Assembly (NCBI GenBank): GCA_900556965.1
Contig: USQV01000031.1
Span: forward strand, 1 to 7,987
Reading direction: 5' to 3'
Length of the DNA: 7,987 nucleotides
Source: an uncultured Clostridium sp.
GTDB lineage: Bacteria > Bacillota_A > Clostridia > Lachnospirales > Lachnospiraceae
Under the pieces are notes generated by a model. The model ran no database searches and was not told the origin of the DNA. It saw only the letters and a program-made list of their open reading frames with translations. Below, piece by piece: positions 4,637-7,987 of the stretch. Both the position numbers and the translations under genes were made by a program. The stretch's first letter is position 1; each line of letters begins with the position of its first letter.

Positions 4637-6475
4637 ATGGATCGATTCGGACTGCTTTGCAGAAACGTCTATGAAAAGAAAAAAACAACACAGCGGGAGC
4701 TGGCTGCGGCTATGGGACTCTCCCTCGGAACCTGCAACCATCTGATCCGGGAAGCGCTTCAGGATGAGCTGATCTGTCAGGATGCGGAATCAGGAGAATA
4801 TTCCTTATTAAAAAAGGGAGTCGAGCTTCTGCAGAATTACCGTGTCGACAGTGCGGTTATCTTAGCGGCCGGATTCGGCTCACGTTTTGTCCCCCTGACC
4901 TTTGAAACGCCGAAGGGACTTCTCGAGGTCTTCGGGGAAAGAATGATCGAGCGGCAGATCCGGCAGCTTCACGAGGCCGGGATCATGGATATTACGATCG
5001 TAGTCGGCTATCTGAAGGAAAAGTTTGAGTATCTGATCGACAAATACAGCGTAAAGCTGCTCTATAACCCGGAATATCATAATAAAAACACCCTCACTAC
5101 GGTCTATCATGCCCGCGACTGTTTTAAAGGAAAGAATACATACCTTCTCTCCTCTGACAACTGGCTACGCAGAAATATGTACCACACCTATGAATGTGGT
5201 GCGTGGTACTCCTCTGTTTATATGGAAGGGAATACCTCCGAGTGGTGTCTGGACTGTAATAAAAAGGGCCGTCTGACCGGTGTTCAGGTCGGCGGAGCGG
5301 ATTCATGGGTCATGTACGGCCCGGTCTATTTTTCCAGAGAGTTTTCGGAGGAATTTTTCCCGATCCTAGAAGCCTATTATCGTGCGCCGGGCACGGAGCA
5401 GATGTACTGGGAGCAGGTTCTGGCTGATCTTTTAAACGGCAATGTCTCTGACCATCTGCCGGGATACCGGAATTTCCCGGCGCCGGATATGTATATCAAC
5501 AAGCAACCGTCAGATCAGGTCTACGAATTTGAAAATTTAGAGGAGCTCCGCGTTTTCGATAAATCTTATGTAAATCGTTCCAACAACGCGGCTATGGAGC
5601 TTGTTTCCGATGTCCTCCATGTTCCGGAATCCGAGATCACGGATATCCGCTGCCTGAAGGCCGGTATGACGAATAAGTCCTTCCTGTTCCGAGCCAATGA
5701 CCGCTCCTATATCTGCCGGATCCCCGGCCCCGGTACGGATCTTTTGATCAACCGAAAGCAGGAAAAGGCGGTGTATGATGCAGTAAAAGCCCTCGATATT
5801 TCCGAGCATGTTGTCTATATTAACGGGGAAACGGGATATAAGATCTCGGAATATTATGAGGGCTCGCGAAACGGGGATGCAAGGAACTGGTCGGATGTGA
5901 GCCGTTCTATGGAGCTGATCCATAAGCTGCATGATGCCCGGATCCGTGTTGACCACTCCTTTGATATCCGCGAACGGATCGATTTTTACGAATCGATATG
6001 CTCAGGATATGAAAAGCAGCTGTTTGAGGATTATGATCAGGTGCGCTCCCATATTAATACAATTTTAGACCGTCTGGAGCATTTGAATCGTCCAAAAACG
6101 TTATCCCATGTCGACAGCGTATGCGACAATTTCCTGTTTTTACCCGACGGTGGGCTCCGTCTCATCGACTGGGAGTACGCCGGAATGTGCGATCCCATCA
6201 TCGATGTGAGCATGTGTGCGATCTATTCGTATTATAATGAGGAGGAGGTAGAAAAGCTCCTGCACATTTATTTCGGAGATGCCGTCACGGCAGAGGAGCG
6301 CTTTGTCTACTACTCTTATATTGCCCTCGGCGGATTTTTATGGTGCCTCTGGGCTGTATACAAGAGCAGTCTCGGGGAAGAATTTGGGGATTACACCCTT
6401 ATAATGTACCGCTATGCAAAGGACTACTATAAAAAGCTCGTAACGAACCCGGAATTTCTCATGATCGGCATGTAA
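4637..6475 (+). CDS. wHTH - phosphocholine cytidylyltransferase - choline kinase fusion (LicC-LicA type)
   Basis: A 612-residue cytoplasmic protein with three parts. Residues 1-65 resemble a winged helix-turn-helix (TTQRELAAAMGLSLGTCNHL at 17-36). Residues 72-300 are a LicC-like nucleotidyltransferase: LAAGFGSRFVPL (76-87) with PKGLLEVFG (92-100) is the NTP-binding signature, and SSDN (172-175) is a likely metal site. Residues 320-612 are a LicA-like choline kinase: GMTNKSF (343-349), Brenner motif HVDSVCDN (491-498) and DWEYAGMCDPIID (511-523). Known LicA phosphorylates choline and LicC makes CDP-choline for LicD transferases, so one chain could do both steps. LicC-LicA fusions are known, for example in Treponema denticola. 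The ATG at 4637 has GGAGG 8 bases upstream (4624-4628); a TTG at 4598 has none. Both neighbours carry choline-binding repeats. No transporter (LicB) or LicD is in the window. Another aminoalcohol substrate, such as ethanolamine, remains possible. Confidence 0.87.
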   Translation: MDRFGLLCRNVYEKKKTTQRELAAAMGLSLGTCNHLIREALQDELICQDAESGEYSLLKKGVELLQNYRVDSAVILAAGFGSRFVPLTFETPKGLLEVFGERMIERQIRQLHEAGIMDITIVVGYLKEKFEYLIDKYSVKLLYNPEYHNKNTLTTVYHARDCFKGKNTYLLSSDNWLRRNMYHTYECGAWYSSVYMEGNTSEWCLDCNKKGRLTGVQVGGADSWVMYGPVYFSREFSEEFFPILEAYYRAPGTEQMYWEQVLADLLNGNVSDHLPGYRNFPAPDMYINKQPSDQVYEFENLEELRVFDKSYVNRSNNAAMELVSDVLHVPESEITDIRCLKAGMTNKSFLFRANDRSYICRIPGPGTDLLINRKQEKAVYDAVKALDISEHVVYINGETGYKISEYYEGSRNGDARNWSDVSRSMELIHKLHDARIRVDHSFDIRERIDFYESICSGYEKQLFEDYDQVRSHINTILDRLEHLNRPKTLSHVDSVCDNFLFLPDGGLRLIDWEYAGMCDPIIDVSMCAIYSYYNEEEVEKLLHIYFGDAVTAEERFVYYSYIALGGFLWCLWAVYKSSLGEEFGDYTLIMYRYAKDYYKKLVTNPEFLMIGM

Positions 6476-6497
6476 CGCCCGGCACAAAAGAAATGAT

Positions 6498-6530
6498 ACA
6501 GATTTGCCTCACATTTCCGGTAAAATCTGT
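6498..6530. promoter_or_regulatory. Inverted repeat upstream of the GH25 gene
   Basis: Perfect 8-bp arms ACAGATTT (6498-6505) and AAATCTGT (6523-6530) flank a 17-base loop in the 100-bp gap between the fusion gene and the muramidase gene. No T-run follows on the plus strand, so it is not a standard terminator for the fusion gene. It ends next to the candidate -10 element and may be an operator or attenuator-like stem. Confidence 0.45.
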
Positions 6531-6538
6531 GGTAAAAT
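6530..6538 (+). promoter_or_regulatory. Candidate extended -10 promoter of the GH25 gene
   Basis: TGGTAAAAT resembles the TGGTATAAT of the fusion gene's promoter. No good -35 box lies at 16-18 bp, so it would rely on the extended -10. GGTAAAAT is also repeated 12 bp upstream (6519-6526). Read-through from the fusion gene is an alternative, since no terminator separates the two. Confidence 0.4.
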
Positions 6539-6575
6539 AGGAAGCAAGAATACATTAATACAGGGGGAGATCTCT

Positions 6576-7987
6576 ATGAAGTACAGACGACGACTGGCAG
6601 CCGCCGCTCTCAGCCTTTCCATGGCCTTCTTAGCCGTGTATCCGGCCGTTCCTGCCTTTGCAGCTGCATGGGAGCGAAATGCCAACGGTTCTTATCTTGC
6701 AAGCGATGGTTCCATAATTACCGGGATCACCTCCCGTGGGATCGATGTTTCCCACTGGAAGCAGTCCATCGACTGGAATGCTGTTGCTGCGGACGATGTG
6801 CAGTTTGTAATGCTGGGAACCAGATATAATAATGATGTGGATCCCTATTTTCAGGTCAATGCCACCGGTGCCTACAACGCCGGGCTCCGGGTCGGCGCTT
6901 ATCTTTATTCTTATGCCACAACAACAGAGATGGCGGAGGCAGAGGCGGATTTTGCCCTGAACCTTATCAAGGACTATCCGATCTCGTATCCGGTAGTCCT
7001 TGATGTTGAGGCAACGGAGATGAACGGTCTGACACCGGCCCAGCTTTCTTCTATTATCAACAGCTTCTGCAAAAAGATAGAGAATGCCGGATATTATCCG
7101 ATGGTGTATACCAATGACTACTGGCTGGCAAACAAGATCGACATGACAAAGGTTCCCTACGATGTTTGGGTGGCTCGCTACAATGCCAAGCCCTCCTATA
7201 CAAACGCCGCTATATGGCAGGCTACAAATGAGGGGCAGATCAACGGAATCTCGGGAAATGTGGATATCAACTTTGCCTTTAAGGATCTCAATTCCAAGCT
7301 CCCGGCGGACCGCTGGCGTCTGATCAACGGACAATGGTACTACTACAAGAATTATGTAAAGCAGACCGGATGGATCAACGATGGCCAGAGCTGGTACTAT
7401 ATGAATTCTGACGGAACCCAGTACAAGGGCTGGCTCCTCCTCGATAATGAATATTATTATCTTCTGCCTAAGACCGGGCAGATGCAGACGGGATGGATCC
7501 AAGTCGATGACAAATGGTATTATATGAAGCCTGACGGCAGAATGGCCAGTGAATGGGCTCAGGTCGACGGAAACTACTATTATCTCTTAAACGGAGCTAT
7601 GGTGACCGGATGGCTCAGGATCGGAACGGACTACTATTATATGAAGGGCAACGGCTCTATGGTAACGGGCTGGCGCAAGATGGATGGCGCCTACTACTAC
7701 TTCCAGCAGGATGGACGGCTCGTCCGGGGCTGGGCTCAGGTCGACGGCCACTACTATTATATGAAGTCAGACGGAACTATGGTGACCGGATGGCAGACAC
7801 TGGACGGAAAGCTTTATTTCTTTACAGCGGATGGCAACAAGGTTACCGGAGAACAGGTCATTCAGGGCGCAAAATACAATTTTGCCAGTGACGGATCTCT
7901 GGTAGTTGGTTCCGGCACCATGGGAATCGATGTGTCCAAGTGGAATGGGAAAATTGACTGGAACGCCGTGAAGAATTCCGGTGTCAG
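6576..7987 (+). CDS. Secreted GH25 muramidase with choline-binding repeats, 3' end beyond window
   Basis: The frame is open to the window edge (470 codons seen). A signal peptide MKYRRRLAAAALSLS... with likely cleavage after PAFA (26-29) sends it outside the cell. Residues 54-235 form a complete GH25 (Cellosyl/Cpl-1-type lysozyme) domain that cleaves the glycan strands of peptidoglycan. Expected catalytic positions are present: D57 in GIDVSHW, D143 and E145 in VVLDVEA, and D230 in NVDINFAF. Residues 246-447 hold ten choline-binding repeats of about 20 residues. GIDVSKW (450-456) with KIDWNAVKNSGV then opens a second GH25 domain, cut by the edge. The start has GGGGGAG 6 bases upstream (6563-6569). 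GH25 plus choline-binding repeats is the plan of phage lysin Cpl-1, but a second GH25 after the repeats is unusual. It follows the LicC-LicA fusion by 100 bp on the same strand. Likely role: wall remodelling while anchored to phosphocholine. Confidence 0.92.
   Translation, partial: MKYRRRLAAAALSLSMAFLAVYPAVPAFAAAWERNANGSYLASDGSIITGITSRGIDVSHWKQSIDWNAVAADDVQFVMLGTRYNNDVDPYFQVNATGAYNAGLRVGAYLYSYATTTEMAEAEADFALNLIKDYPISYPVVLDVEATEMNGLTPAQLSSIINSFCKKIENAGYYPMVYTNDYWLANKIDMTKVPYDVWVARYNAKPSYTNAAIWQATNEGQINGISGNVDINFAFKDLNSKLPADRWRLINGQWYYYKNYVKQTGWINDGQSWYYMNSDGTQYKGWLLLDNEYYYLLPKTGQMQTGWIQVDDKWYYMKPDGRMASEWAQVDGNYYYLLNGAMVTGWLRIGTDYYYMKGNGSMVTGWRKMDGAYYYFQQDGRLVRGWAQVDGHYYYMKSDGTMVTGWQTLDGKLYFFTADGNKVTGEQVIQGAKYNFASDGSLVVGSGTMGIDVSKWNGKIDWNAVKNSGV
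7311..7916 (+). repeat. Ten choline-binding repeats encoded in the GH25 gene
   Basis: A run of roughly 60-bp units encoding about 20 residues each, with the pattern W(Y/Y)YY.(.)DG.(M/L)VTGW. The GW pairs recur from residue 265 on. The first eight units keep the terminal tryptophan and the last two (ending VTGE and VVGS) have lost it, so the C-terminal repeats next to the second GH25 domain are decaying or capping. Confidence 0.85.

Noticed and set aside
6630..7502. 290-codon minus-strand frame
   Set aside because: It is antisense to the GH25 domain and choline-binding repeats of a well-supported gene; its composition is an artefact of the opposite-strand codons.
7553..7891. 112-codon plus-strand frame
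   Set aside because: It is an out-of-frame reading of the choline-binding repeats in the muramidase gene.

Overview
The window looks like chromosomal DNA from a low-to-mid GC Gram-positive of the Clostridia, most plausibly a gut Lachnospiraceae. The signs are consensus sigma-A promoters with 16-17 bp spacing, purine-rich AGGAG/GGAGG ribosome binding sites, a typical Rho-independent terminator, and secreted proteins built from choline-binding (cell-wall-binding) repeats. The genus is an inference and no marker gene is present.

Right part (about 2460-7987): a phosphocholine / cell-surface cluster. In the middle is a 612-residue fusion protein (4637-6475, +) that joins a winged-helix-like N-terminus, a LicC-type phosphocholine cytidylyltransferase and a LicA-type choline kinase. 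Together these would turn choline into CDP-choline for decorating surface polymers. Divergent to it is a 555-residue secreted protein made largely of degenerate choline-binding repeats (2547-4214, -), with a near-consensus promoter and a perfect 26-bp palindrome terminator. Downstream of it on the same strand is a secreted GH25 muramidase (6576 to the window end, +). That protein carries one complete GH25 domain, ten choline-binding repeats and the start of a second GH25 domain, and it is cut by the window edge. One gene makes the likely ligand precursor and the two flanking genes encode proteins with ligand-binding repeats.

Left part (1-2460): an AAA-family ATPase with a C-terminal DUF4143 region (159-1499, -) lies between two arrays of a purine/pyrimidine-skewed 64-bp tandem repeat in the same orientation. 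Both arrays stop at the same base of the unit and continue into the same 48-bp flank. In the left copy this flank abuts the ATPase stop codon exactly. The 64-bp unit has no stop codon in any of the three minus-strand frames, and because 64 is not a multiple of three, translation through the array would cycle through all frames. I read the arrays as a dispersed, recombining repeat family of unknown function, not as genes.

The best candidates for something undescribed are the 64-bp repeat family with its fixed end structure and the wHTH-LicC-LicA fusion set among choline-binding proteins. No RNA genes, CRISPR arrays or recognisable insertion sequences were seen.
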